Source: Paenibacillus etheri (GTDB lineage: Bacteria; Bacillota; Bacilli; Paenibacillales; Paenibacillaceae). Taken from it: 64,000 nt of DNA. Where the stretch lies: the NCBI RefSeq assembly GCF_001012825.1, contig NZ_LCZJ02000026.1, positions 36,761-100,760 of the forward strand, read 5' to 3'. The translations under genes were made by a program, and so were the position numbers. Positions 52,142 to 60,082 of the stretch are shown here, piece after piece; position 1 is the stretch's first letter, and each line of letters starts with the position of its first letter. Below the pieces are notes generated by a model. It ran no database searches. It was not told the DNA's origin and saw nothing but the letters and a program-made list of their open reading frames with translations.

Positions 52142-52557
52142 GCTAATTTGACGATTGGCAATCTCGAAACCACCTTTGCTGGAAATGGCCCCGATCCCGG
52201 AAAAGCCGACGATCAGGCGGTCCGCTATTCAAGTGTCCAGACGAACTAGCCTCGGCACTTAAGGGAGCTGAATTCGACGTATTAGTAACGGCCAACAATC
52301 ACTGCATGGATTATGGTGCCCCAGCTCTGAATCCGGACGTTGCGAATTCTGGACCGTAATGGACTCGATCATACCGGAACATCCAGTTCATTAGAAGAAT
52401 CCAGGAAATCTCTGATTAAAAATGTCAAAGGAATTACGATCGGCATCCTCTCCTACACAGCAGGTTTAAGGCAAGCGACACCGGCATTAGAACAGAGCAG
52501 CGAAATCTTATGAATCGAATGTTGGAACATACAACGACAATCTTAAAAAGAGAATAG
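52142..52557 (+). pseudogene. Broken CapA-family (PgsA-like) metallophosphoesterase
   Basis: Translated in three frames, this stretch reads TIGNLETTFAGNGPDPGKADDQ, then LASALKGAEFDVLVTANNHCMDYG, then TLRILDRNGLDHTGTSSSLEESRK, and IKNVKGITIGILSYTAG. Together these are the NLE, NNH and Y-T-A motifs of CapA proteins in the right order. At least two frameshifts and several stops separate the pieces; the start and the C-terminal half are missing. It fills the 710-base gap between the flavodiiron and DUF6612-like genes. No functional product is expected. Confidence 0.8.
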
Positions 52558-52582
52558 AATCGTTACTAAAATAAAGAATACA

Positions 52583-52618
52583 GCAAAAAGCGCCGTTCTA
52601 TTGAACAGCGCTTTTTGT
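52583..52618. terminator. Bidirectional terminator
   Basis: CAAAAAGCGC, GTTC, a short loop, GAAC and GCGCTTTTTG form a stem with A and T runs on both sides. It ends the DUF6612-like gene on the minus strand. Confidence 0.82.
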
Positions 52619-52638
52619 TCGAGATGAAATTGCCCTTA

Positions 52639-53487
52639 TTATTGTAATTCAGCCGGTTTTACAATAGCTGTACCTTTGTTATTCTTGGAATATTTAGCTT
52701 CGATTTTCGTGTTGTATGTATCTTTTTCTCCGTCACTTATCAGCACATAACTCAAATCGACTGTTAGCTTTTCCGTCTGCCAGGTCTTAGTATTGACGAA
52801 TAATTTCCACGTTACGCTTTTGGGTTGAACTATCTCACCATCCCAGAGGTTCTCCTGGTCATAAAGTGCGATTATTCCCTTAGCTGCTGTCGGATCGGTT
52901 ACCGTGAACTGTAGGACCGTTTGTGCGCCAGCAGTGCTGACTTTCATAGATTTTTTATAACTTTTAACCGAATCAAGCATGGAAACAGGATCGTATTGAC
53001 CTTTGGAGTAAAAAGAATCCCACTCCATCTTCTCCAGTCCAATCCAATACTGTGCATCAGGATCGATTGGCTCCCCGTCATCGTCGTAACTTTCATCTTC
53101 AGATTCATCGATCAGTTCACTTCCGTCTACAAGATAATAAAACTCCTTGTCATTGGCATACAGACTGTAAGATGTTTCTAAAAGACTGCTATCGACGGTG
53201 CCTGCTGCGGCAAAATTCGGCAGTCGGTTAATATCCAGCTTCAGTGTGTTAGTGTTACTGATACGCACCCCACCGCTCTGAATATCCTGTTTTTTGGTCA
53301 CATCTAAGTGAAAATTCTTTAGTGCTTTTGAGGCTGCCGTTACTTTGCTAATCATTTGATCCGCGGTTACTGCTGTTGTGGTAGCTGCAGACACGACTTC
53401 AGGATTAGACATCCATCCGATCGTTCCGGACAGCAATAAAGCACCTACTGCCAAACCTGTACCTATTGTTTTAACAAAACTCTTCAT
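52639..53487 (-). CDS. Secreted DUF6612-like protein
   Basis: The 282-residue protein has a signal peptide (residues 1-35: KSFVKTIGTGLAVGALLLSGTIGWMSNPEVVSAA). The rest is a lipoprotein-like beta fold of the DUF6612/LolA-related type: MISKVTAASKALKNFHLDVTKKQDI, then strands ending with TYNTKIEAKYSKNNKG. An acidic stretch, ESEDESYDDDGEPIDPDAQ (about 127-145), may bind metal. Because the signal peptide has no lipobox Cys, it should be released or attached otherwise. Upstream a c-di-GMP-I type riboswitch and a terminator control its mRNA, so it probably has to do with surface, biofilm or motility change. Confidence 0.75.
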   Translation of the reverse strand: MKSFVKTIGTGLAVGALLLSGTIGWMSNPEVVSAATTTAVTADQMISKVTAASKALKNFHLDVTKKQDIQSGGVRISNTNTLKLDINRLPNFAAAGTVDSSLLETSYSLYANDKEFYYLVDGSELIDESEDESYDDDGEPIDPDAQYWIGLEKMEWDSFYSKGQYDPVSMLDSVKSYKKSMKVSTAGAQTVLQFTVTDPTAAKGIIALYDQENLWDGEIVQPKSVTWKLFVNTKTWQTEKLTVDLSYVLISDGEKDTYNTKIEAKYSKNNKGTAIVKPAELQ

Positions 53488-53534
53488 GTACTTCCCCTTT
53501 CGGCCCCTTGCGATAATGTAACACCGTAGGTCTA

Positions 53535-53582
53535 AATAATAAAAATAGCTCGAAATAGACTACATGTCCTTCAGAGCTATTC
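53535..53582 (-). terminator. Expression-platform terminator of the riboswitch
   Basis: On the minus strand AATAGCTC pairs with GAGCTATT; the loop is about 24 bases and a T-rich run (TTTATTATTT) follows. It lies between the GEMM aptamer and the gene, so ligand binding may decide read-through. Confidence 0.65.
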
Positions 53583-53602
53583 CTTATGATTTCTAAGACA
53601 TC

Positions 53603-53690
53603 CCTATGGCGGCCTGGCGATCATTTCCTTTTATTTAAAGGTTTTAGACCCATGGCTTTGTGTCATCATCTTTCGATGATTTTACCTTTA
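53603..53690 (-). ncRNA. c-di-GMP-I (GEMM) riboswitch aptamer
   Basis: The minus strand shows the GEMM-I pattern in order: GGTAAA, a hairpin ATCATC-GAAA-GATGAT with the conserved GAAA tetraloop, GACACAAAGCC, ATGGGTCTAAA, a variable hairpin, and ATGATCGCCAGGCCGCC, which forms the tetraloop receptor side and the closing stem. In typical members these blocks read GGCAAA, GAAA, GACGCAAAGCC and GGTCTAA. It would sense cyclic di-GMP in the leader of the secreted DUF6612-like gene. Some GEMM relatives sense cAMP-GMP instead; the ligand is inferred. Confidence 0.82.
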
Positions 53691-53704
53691 ACGCGGACTT
53701 TCAA

Positions 53705-53788
53705 TTATTTTAAATTAGAATAAAGAACGTTTGTCTCTTCGCTAATTTTAGCATGGTCATATTTACCTGTAAACGGCTTATCTTCCAT
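53705..53788 (-). CDS. Possible 27-residue small protein upstream of the riboswitch
   Basis: This short frame encodes MEDKPFTGKYDHAKISEE and ends NVLYSNLK. An AGGTGA site lies about seven bases before the ATG and a stop codon precedes it in frame. The peptide is hydrophilic with balanced charge. It lies about 15 bases before the aptamer, on the same strand. I know of no family; it may be a leader peptide or the relic of a gene. It is too short for codon statistics. Confidence 0.35.
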   Translation of the reverse strand: MEDKPFTGKYDHAKISEETNVLYSNLK

Positions 53789-53830
53789 TTCTGTTCACCT
53801 ACTGATTTACTCGTATCCTTATATCAGCAT

Positions 53831-53875
53831 AAAAAAAAGCATAAAACAGCACTTCAGTCTGCTTTATGCTTTGCA
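53831..53875 (-). terminator. Terminator after the HAD hydrolase gene
   Basis: The minus strand reads AAAGCATAAAGCAGA, a short loop with TGAAG, and TGCTGTTTTATGCTTT, then a run of T. Confidence 0.82.
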
Positions 53876-53904
53876 TCTAAACTTATTTTACAGGGTCAAA
53901 AAGA

Positions 53905-54705
53905 TTAGGACAAACAATATTTAACCAGCGCATTACGCACGCCATGCTCGTTGTTCGAACCCGTAACAGCATTCGCTGCCGCTTTTACCTCAACAGGAGA
54001 ATTATCCATCGCCACGCCCATCCCCGCGTAAGTAAGCATAGAAATATCATTAAAATAATTACCGATCGAGAGGACTTCTTCCTGCGGAATTCCCAGCTTC
54101 ACAGCAAGATTTTTTAATGCGTTGCCTTTAGAGGATTCAGGATGCATCAAATCAACAAAAAATTCACCACTCCGCAAAATGTTATACTCAGGAGCCCAAG
54201 TACGCCATTCACGTTCAGCTTCGTCAAGGATTTCTGGCTGTGTAAATACAGTAAACTTAACTACTGGTTCACGAAAATCCTCCCAGGCTGGTAGCGTCGC
54301 TGGCACAATACGGAAGTGCTCATACATATAATTAGCTTCTTTAGTCAGGTTCTCTACATTATCAACATACATATCAAAAGCAGTATTCACATCATAATGA
54401 ATATTGTGCTTACGGCAGTATTCAATATAAGGGTCAAGACCACGTGCATCCATACCGTATTGATGTAATACTTCTCGATCTTTCACACGTACCGTCGCTG
54501 CTCCATTGTGGCCAAGCACGTAACCAGACAGCCCCATTTCCTCCATGAAAGGAATTGAGTTCTGTGGACTGCGTCCCGTACACAATACGATTTGACCGCC
54601 AAGACGTGTAACCTCAGCAATAGCTTCCTTATTCTCAGAGCTTAAGTGGTGATCATCATTTAATAGCGTACCGTCCACATCTAGTGCAATCAATTTGTAT
54701 CTCAT
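53905..54705 (-). CDS. Cof-type HAD-IIB family phosphatase
   Basis: The 266-residue protein is a HAD hydrolase. Motif I is LIALDVDGTLLND (Asp nucleophile at residue 8), motif II is VLCTGRSP, motif III is the Lys in ESSKGNALKNLA, and motif IV is SIGNYFNDISMLTYAGMGVAMDNS. The C2B cap lies between motifs II and III. Motif IV reads GNYFND in place of the usual GDxxND, a conservative change of one acidic residue. It probably dephosphorylates sugar or cofactor phosphates. Confidence 0.92.
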   Translation of the reverse strand: MRYKLIALDVDGTLLNDDHHLSSENKEAIAEVTRLGGQIVLCTGRSPQNSIPFMEEMGLSGYVLGHNGAATVRVKDREVLHQYGMDARGLDPYIEYCRKHNIHYDVNTAFDMYVDNVENLTKEANYMYEHFRIVPATLPAWEDFREPVVKFTVFTQPEILDEAEREWRTWAPEYNILRSGEFFVDLMHPESSKGNALKNLAVKLGIPQEEVLSIGNYFNDISMLTYAGMGVAMDNSPVEVKAAANAVTGSNNEHGVRNALVKYCLS

Positions 54706-54800
54706 ACTCCACCATCCTTGTCTTTCTTTTTCTATACATATTGAATTTGAGGATTTTTGTGTTAAGTATCAGTCGCAACTACGGTGAATGTTTGGACTTC

Positions 54801-54877
54801 CAGCCGCTGTTGTTTCCAGATTTCTTGATTTGTATCGTTTAATAGCGGTTGAAATCTGGAAACAAAGGCGGTCGCTA
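54801..54877. repeat. Long inverted repeat, candidate REP-like element
   Basis: TTGTTTCCAGATTT (54810-54823) and AAATCTGGAAACAA (54852-54865) are perfect 14-base arms; outside them CCGC and GCGG extend the stem with small bulges. The loop is 28 bases. There is no T run, so it is not a simple terminator. It lies in a 260-base gap after the RluB-like gene with no coding frame. Confidence 0.7.
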
Positions 54878-54965
54878 ACGCTCCTACAGTTCCAAAATTC
54901 CCCTCCGTCACTCCGTTCCCTTATCCCAAGTTTCCAAGTTCAATTTATATATCGTTTTTTCTATA

Positions 54966-55727
54966 TTATCTTTCAGATTCTCCGCCTAAGAGTGCCAGTT
55001 CCTCTAACGTCAGCTCCCGACAAGCTCCCAGCGGCAGACTTTCATCCAGCTTCAATTCTCCCATAGATACACGTTTCAGAAAAGTGACTTTTTTGCCAAC
55101 CGCCTGAAACATACGCTTCACCTGATGAAATTTCCCCTCGGTGATGATAAGTGAAATATGAGAAATCACTTTACTGCCGCGCTCTCTACCAAGAATGGTT
55201 AAGTGTGCAGGTAAAGTAACATAACCATCTTCCAGCTCCACCCCTGCTGTAAAGGCCGCGACATCATCCGCGTCTACATCGCCCTCGATGGTTGCCTCGT
55301 ACGTTTTCGGGACATGCTTACGTGGCGACAGCAATTCATGCGCAATCTTCCCATCGTTAGTGATCAGCAGCAGTCCCACAGTGTCCTTATCTAGCCTTCC
55401 TACAGGAAACGGCTCAAAATGCGCATATTCATGCTTTAAAAGATCCAAGACTGTCCGATCCCGCTTGTCTTCCGTTGCTGACAGGACGCCTGGGGGTTTG
55501 TTCATCATAAGATATATGAATTCACGGTAGGTAACAACCTCTCCCCCCACCTCTATTTTATCGACATAAGGATCTACATGGAGCCCACTATCTTTTACCA
55601 CTGTCCCGTTCACCGAAATTAAGCCTTGCTTGGCTTGTTTACGGATATCACTACGTGACCCCACTCCAATGTGGGACAACACTTTATCTAATCGTTGTTT
55701 TTTGGCGGGCTTACCTGATTGGCTCAT
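54966..55727 (-). CDS. rRNA pseudouridine synthase (RsuA/RluB family)
   Basis: The 253-residue protein starts with an S4 RNA-binding domain, KKQRLDKVLSHIGVGSRSDIRKQAKQGLISVNGTVV (residues about 8-44). The catalytic region has PVGRLDKDTVGLLLITNDG with the nucleophile Asp. FHQVKRMFQAVGKKVTFLKRVSMGEL is the conserved C-terminal block. The start at 55727, two bases after the stop of the upstream methyltransferase gene, is the natural one. It modifies uridine in 16S or 23S rRNA; which site is not clear. Confidence 0.92.
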   Translation of the reverse strand: MSQSGKPAKKQRLDKVLSHIGVGSRSDIRKQAKQGLISVNGTVVKDSGLHVDPYVDKIEVGGEVVTYREFIYLMMNKPPGVLSATEDKRDRTVLDLLKHEYAHFEPFPVGRLDKDTVGLLLITNDGKIAHELLSPRKHVPKTYEATIEGDVDADDVAAFTAGVELEDGYVTLPAHLTILGRERGSKVISHISLIITEGKFHQVKRMFQAVGKKVTFLKRVSMGELKLDESLPLGACRELTLEELALLGGESER

Positions 55728-55729
55728 TG

Positions 55730-57250
55730 TTACATCCACCTCCAGCCAGCGGGATATTCGTTCTTGAGTATGCCATCCTGCCACTTACCCCAGCCTGCGC
55801 TGTAGCCATCAATGCAGACCAGAACGTATCCTTTTTGGACACTTCCTATTCTAATAGAGAGACGTTCTTGAGCAATCGACAACGTCTCTCCTTTAAGATA
55901 GGAAATAGCTTCATGATTCGTACTGGAGAGTGAGATACTTCGGCAGCTGTCTTCCGGATGCAAAGCTGTAGCCATCGGATGTCCCGGGATAAATCTTCCG
56001 TTACGGATTTGTCCTACATACCATCCCGGACGAATCGTCTTTAATCCATTTAGTCTTTCCTTTGGGAGCGGAGAAATGTACAGATGGTCACCGAACAGAA
56101 CAGGATATCCTTGCGGTTCCCAACCAAGCTGATCTCGTACAAAATTCCCATACAGAGCCAAAGCTTGCTCGTCACCTGAAACTTGCCGACCACGGTCAGC
56201 GCCACCAGTAGGTTTGTGAGAGGGTTTCCCTTCTTTCCCCCGTCTTCCTTCTGATTTATTGGATGATTTAACGTGTGCTGCACCTTTTGGAGTAGTAGTT
56301 CTTGCAGATTCATTTAATTTAGCCTCTATATGATCACGTTCCTCCATGGAAAGCCTAATTCCCTCATGTTGCAATACAGCCATGAAATGTCCTTCGCCCT
56401 TCACCTTATGCGGCCACAGTCTTGCAGTTCCTGAGAGTTCTCCGAAGCCAGGAGCGAATGAGCCTGTACCTCCTACCGTTACCACTGAGAATTGTGAGTG
56501 ATTAGACAGAAACTCCGCTATAATTTCCTCATTTTCTTCTGTAGCAAAGGTACAGGTCGAATAGACAAGTCTACCTCCTGGTGCCAGTGCCGCTGCTGCT
56601 GAACGTAAAATATCCTTCTGCATTGCAGCATATTTAGCAGGTGTACCCGAATCCCACTGCTTCACCATGTCTTCATCTTTACGGAACATCCCTTCACCAG
56701 AGCAGGGAGCATCAATCAAGATTTTGTCAAAAAAAAGTGGGAATGCAGCCGCAATATGATCTGGACTTTCGTTCAGTACAATACCATTACGAACCCCATA
56801 CAGCTCCAGATTTTTGGCTAGAGCTTTAGTCCGTTCTGGATGAAGATCATTACTAAACAGCAATCCTTCACCTAACAGCTTGGCAGAAATCTGTGTAGAT
56901 TTCCCCCCGGGGGCGGCACATAAATCAAGTACACGATCACCTGGCTCAACATTAAGCAATTCCACAGGTGCCATCGCACTTGGTTCTTGAATGTAATACA
57001 ATCCTGCGTGGTAGTGAGGATGTTTACCTGGTCTAGCCCCATTCTCTGTATAAAATCCAGTTGGACACCAAGGAATGGGTTCCAGTCCTAAAGTAGAAAG
57101 AGCTTTTAAACTCTCCACGGAAATTTTCAATGTGTTAACACGGACGCCTCCGTAAGGGGTTTCCTTATACGATTCCGCAAATTGATTATAATCTGTTCCC
57201 AGCATGTCCATCATACGCTCGCTGAAAGAACTGGGCAATTGTGCCGCCAT
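55730..57250 (-). CDS. RsmF/NOP-family rRNA m5C methyltransferase (second copy)
   Basis: The 506-residue protein has the same domains as the first copy: VLDLCAAPGGKSTQISAKL (about residues 108-126), LIDAPCSGEGMFRKDEDM with the first catalytic Cys, and YSTCTFATEENEEI with the second. Unlike the first copy it has a Lys/Ser-rich insert at about 320-365 (SARTTTPKGAAHVKSSNKSEGRRGKEGKPSHKPTGG) before the C-terminal domain. AGGAGG before 57250 fixes the start. It is co-transcribed with the pseudouridine synthase gene, so both modify rRNA. Confidence 0.92.
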   Translation of the reverse strand: MAAQLPSSFSERMMDMLGTDYNQFAESYKETPYGGVRVNTLKISVESLKALSTLGLEPIPWCPTGFYTENGARPGKHPHYHAGLYYIQEPSAMAPVELLNVEPGDRVLDLCAAPGGKSTQISAKLLGEGLLFSNDLHPERTKALAKNLELYGVRNGIVLNESPDHIAAAFPLFFDKILIDAPCSGEGMFRKDEDMVKQWDSGTPAKYAAMQKDILRSAAAALAPGGRLVYSTCTFATEENEEIIAEFLSNHSQFSVVTVGGTGSFAPGFGELSGTARLWPHKVKGEGHFMAVLQHEGIRLSMEERDHIEAKLNESARTTTPKGAAHVKSSNKSEGRRGKEGKPSHKPTGGADRGRQVSGDEQALALYGNFVRDQLGWEPQGYPVLFGDHLYISPLPKERLNGLKTIRPGWYVGQIRNGRFIPGHPMATALHPEDSCRSISLSSTNHEAISYLKGETLSIAQERLSIRIGSVQKGYVLVCIDGYSAGWGKWQDGILKNEYPAGWRWM

Positions 57251-57300
57251 GATGCCGTCCTCCTGATAGTATTGCAAAAATTTAGGTGTTTTAAAGATTC

Positions 57301-57326
57301 AAGGAACACCCCTACGGGTGTCCCTT
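57301..57326 (-). terminator. Hairpin after the DUF309 gene
   Basis: GGGACACCC and GGGTGTTCC form a nine-base stem with one mismatch and a four-base loop. Only a weak T-rich stretch follows. Confidence 0.55.
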
Positions 57327-57353
57327 ATACAATACTCATATATAGAGGATCTT

Positions 57354-57806
57354 TTACTTACGATGAAAGGATGTCGGTCTCTGAGGACCGCGTCGTTGAG
57401 GGTTATTCGGTGTGATAGCTACAGCTGCAGTCTCCACTTGGTCCGCTAAACTTGGATCAATAATCTCTATGGTTAGATCGTAATAAGAAAATGGCCGCTC
57501 ATCATATGACGCTAAGCGCCGAACATAATCTTTCACTTCATCCACGAGTTTCGCCAGATTAATGCCGAGTGTTGCTGCTGGATATTCTTCCAGTTTGGCA
57601 GAAGCACCACTCAGCATAATAGCTGCACCGCGCACATTCTGATTGCGAAAATGGTATAACCCTACTGCTACTTGGAGAAGTGCTTTGTACAAAGGATCTC
57701 GTTCCTGGGCAAGCCACAGTTCTTCGAGCACCTCGTGACATTCGAAATAATCCCTGTCACGATTAAAGTACACTAGGTATTCCAAGTACAATGGTTTATA
57801 AGCCAT
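57354..57806 (-). CDS. DUF309 domain-containing protein
   Basis: The 150-residue protein has the DUF309 signature YLVYFNRDRDYFECHEVLEELWL (residues about 10-32) and LLQVAVGLYHFRNQNVRGA. The family is helical, with an HEVLE-type motif. The start at 57806 lies ten bases inside the alarmone synthetase gene. A longer frame adds 15 unlikely residues. Function unknown; the pair with a (p)ppGpp synthetase is worth noting. Confidence 0.85.
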   Translation of the reverse strand: MAYKPLYLEYLVYFNRDRDYFECHEVLEELWLAQERDPLYKALLQVAVGLYHFRNQNVRGAAIMLSGASAKLEEYPAATLGINLAKLVDEVKDYVRRLASYDERPFSYYDLTIEIIDPSLADQVETAAVAITPNNPQRRGPQRPTSFHRK

Positions 57807-58608
57807 CCGGCAAACTATCCTTTTTAGCTGCGGAAAGAAGTCCCCGCACATGATCCAGAAGCTCCTTCATCGCTTCCATATCCTGAACCTGCCATATTTC
57901 GTTAAAGCGAGCCTGCGTATCTATAGCCTCATTCACCAAGTGATAGAAATACAATTGATGAATGGCCTTGAGAATCTGTGTGGTCATATTCGAATTTTCC
58001 TCGAATGTCTTCTGTGCTTCCAGAATCTCTTCCCGAATACTGGACATTTCACTGTCGAGGATCGATGCTGCTTCAGCTGCCGTCTTAAGTCGAACACGCA
58101 TTTCATCGGGTAGACTTTCCCGATATTTATAGTTCAGGGAATGCTCTATGGTAGCCCAGAAATTCATAGCTAGCGTACGAATTTGGATCTCCGCAAGCAC
58201 AATTTTCTGGCCAAGCGCTGTTTGCACAGGATATTTAATAATCATATGGAAGCTGCGGTAGCCGCTCTCTTTATAATTAGTGATGTAATCCTTCTCATAG
58301 AGTACTTCAAGATCCTTACGAGCCCGGATATATTCTGCCACTCTGCGGATATCCTCCACGAATTGGCACATGATCCGAATTCCTGCAATGTCCTCAATCC
58401 CCGTCTCCAGATCTTCCATCTTCACATTCAGCCGTTTAGCCTTTTCCAGAATGCTTGACAGCCGCTTTACACGCCCCGTTACGAATTCTATCGGCGTGTA
58501 TTCCTCTCTTTTCTTCAACTCCGAACGCATTGTTTTGAATTTAACTTTCAATTCTTCCACAGTCTGTTCATATGGAAGCAAAAAAGTTCCCCAGTCCCTG
58601 CCGTCCAT
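57796..58608 (-). CDS. Small alarmone synthetase (YjbM/RelQ-like GTP pyrophosphokinase)
   Basis: The 270-residue protein has the RelA/SpoT synthetase fold and no hydrolase domain. The motifs are KKREEYTPIEFVTGRVKRLSSILEKAK, IEDIAGIRIMCQFVEDI (GTP site), YITNYKESGYRSFHMIIKYPV and AEIQIRTLAMNFWATIEHSLNYK with the catalytic Glu. It makes (p)ppGpp from ATP and GDP or GTP. It is longer than YjbM (211 residues) by a helical C-terminus. A good GAGGACG site lies before the ATG, 30 bases after pyrD. Confidence 0.92.
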   Translation of the reverse strand: MDGRDWGTFLLPYEQTVEELKVKFKTMRSELKKREEYTPIEFVTGRVKRLSSILEKAKRLNVKMEDLETGIEDIAGIRIMCQFVEDIRRVAEYIRARKDLEVLYEKDYITNYKESGYRSFHMIIKYPVQTALGQKIVLAEIQIRTLAMNFWATIEHSLNYKYRESLPDEMRVRLKTAAEAASILDSEMSSIREEILEAQKTFEENSNMTTQILKAIHQLYFYHLVNEAIDTQARFNEIWQVQDMEAMKELLDHVRGLLSAAKKDSLPDGL

Positions 58609-58638
58609 CGCCTTCGTCCTCCTGTCCTTTCGTCTCCT

Positions 58639-59733
58639 TCAGTGATGATCAGCGCCCACTGCTTCAGAGATATGACTGAATCCATCCCGCCGCAAGAGCT
58701 GCCGTAATCCGGCATGCAATTTGCGGTTAACCTCCGGTCCTTCGTAGATCAGAGCTGTATAAATTTCGACCAGACTTGCACCTGCTCTTATCTTGTCATA
58801 CGCATCCTGACTGGTGAAAATGCCGCCTGATCCTATGATCGGCATCTTCCCTTCCGTCTGGCGATAAATACTGCGAATGATCTCCGTTGAGCGGTCCCGC
58901 AGCGGTTTGCCGCTTAAGCCCCCCGTCTCATTAGCCTTTTCATGACTAAGTCCATCACGGTTCAATGTAGTATTCGTAGCAATAATACCATCCATACCAG
59001 CTTCTGTCAGTGTCTGAACCATATACTCCAGCTCTTCGTCACTTACATCTGGTGCTATCTTAACCAACAAGCTTTTGGTAATCCCGGTCGCTTTACGCTG
59101 AATCTCCATTTCTTCCTTCACTTGAGCCAGCAGGAACGATAATTCACTGCCATGCTGGAGATTGCGAAGACCAGGTGTATTCGGCGAGCTGATATTGACC
59201 ACAAAAAAATCACCGTACGGATAAAGCGTACGGATGCACTGACGATAGTCTTCATGAGCCGCTTCATTACTAGTTATCTTATTCCGGCCAATATTAACTG
59301 CTATAGGAATTCTCCGATTCTTTAATTTCTTCAGACGCTGTGCCATAGCATCAGCCCCTTCATTATTGAAGCCCATTCGATTAATCAGCGCTTCATCCGA
59401 AGGAAGACGGAACAAACGTGGGCTATCATTACCCGGTTGACCCTTAGGGGTAACCGTGCCCACTTCCATAAATCCGAACCCGATCGATGAGAATCCGATT
59501 ACGGCTTCGGCATTTTTATCTAAGCCTGCAGCAAGTCCAACTGGCGTCGGAAAATGCGTGCCGAACAAATCAACCGCTAAATCCGCCGTTTCAGGAACTC
59601 CGTACATTAAACGTAGCGCCGCGCTTCCGCCGGGCACTGATGACGATTTATCCAATCCACCTATAACGAGATGGTGAGCCTTCTCGGGATCAATCTTGAA
59701 GAAAATTGGTTTACCAAAATTACGATACAACAC
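58639..59733 (-). CDS. pyrD: Dihydroorotate dehydrogenase (quinone), class 2
   Basis: The 364-residue protein oxidises dihydroorotate to orotate in pyrimidine synthesis. Class 2 features are the N-terminal amphipathic helix segment MLYRNFGKPIFFKIDPEKAHHLV, GLAAGLDKNAEA, FGFMEVGTVTPKGQPGN, the catalytic Ser in NISSPNTPGLR, and KIAPDVSDEEL. Class 2 uses membrane quinone; many Bacillota instead have class 1B in the pyr operon. The start is GTG at 59733, with AAGGAGC upstream. It stands alone, outside a pyr operon. Confidence 0.95.
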   Translation of the reverse strand: MLYRNFGKPIFFKIDPEKAHHLVIGGLDKSSSVPGGSAALRLMYGVPETADLAVDLFGTHFPTPVGLAAGLDKNAEAVIGFSSIGFGFMEVGTVTPKGQPGNDSPRLFRLPSDEALINRMGFNNEGADAMAQRLKKLKNRRIPIAVNIGRNKITSNEAAHEDYRQCIRTLYPYGDFFVVNISSPNTPGLRNLQHGSELSFLLAQVKEEMEIQRKATGITKSLLVKIAPDVSDEELEYMVQTLTEAGMDGIIATNTTLNRDGLSHEKANETGGLSGKPLRDRSTEIIRSIYRQTEGKMPIIGSGGIFTSQDAYDKIRAGASLVEIYTALIYEGPEVNRKLHAGLRQLLRRDGFSHISEAVGADHH

Positions 59734-59944
59734 CGTTCTCGCTCCTTAAGGGGTACTTCACTAATCCACGTGTCTACCCGTTTCTGTAGGTTTCTTCTTA
59801 ATTTTAGCCTTTTCTTGAACAAAAGAAAAGTATTTTACAGTGCGAGTACGTTGAGTACATAACGTAGAGTATAGTAATTTTCTTGTAAACGCATTACAAT
59901 ATAGGTGTAATCAGCGATTAAGAGAGAAAGAAGGTATGCCCAGT

Positions 59945-60082
59945 ATGTCAACTAAACGTAAACCACCAACTTTGCAGCAAAAGAAAGAAGAAGTTAACCG
60001 TAAAGCGCTAATGTGGATCGGCGTCAGTTTAACTTTACTAATTCTTCTAATCATCGTTCTGTTTATCGTTGCAGGAAACTAA
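59945..60082 (+). CDS. Small single-pass membrane protein
   Basis: The 45-residue protein starts MSTKRKPPTLQQKKEEVNRKALMWIG and ends with one membrane helix, VSLTLLILLIIVLFIVAGN. An AAGG site lies about ten bases before the ATG at 59945; an in-frame ATG nine bases earlier has poor spacing. Its basic cytoplasmic head and tail-anchor-like form resemble many small Paenibacillus proteins. It overlaps the convergent L,D-transpeptidase gene by four bases. Function unknown. Confidence 0.7.
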   Translation: MSTKRKPPTLQQKKEEVNRKALMWIGVSLTLLILLIIVLFIVAGN

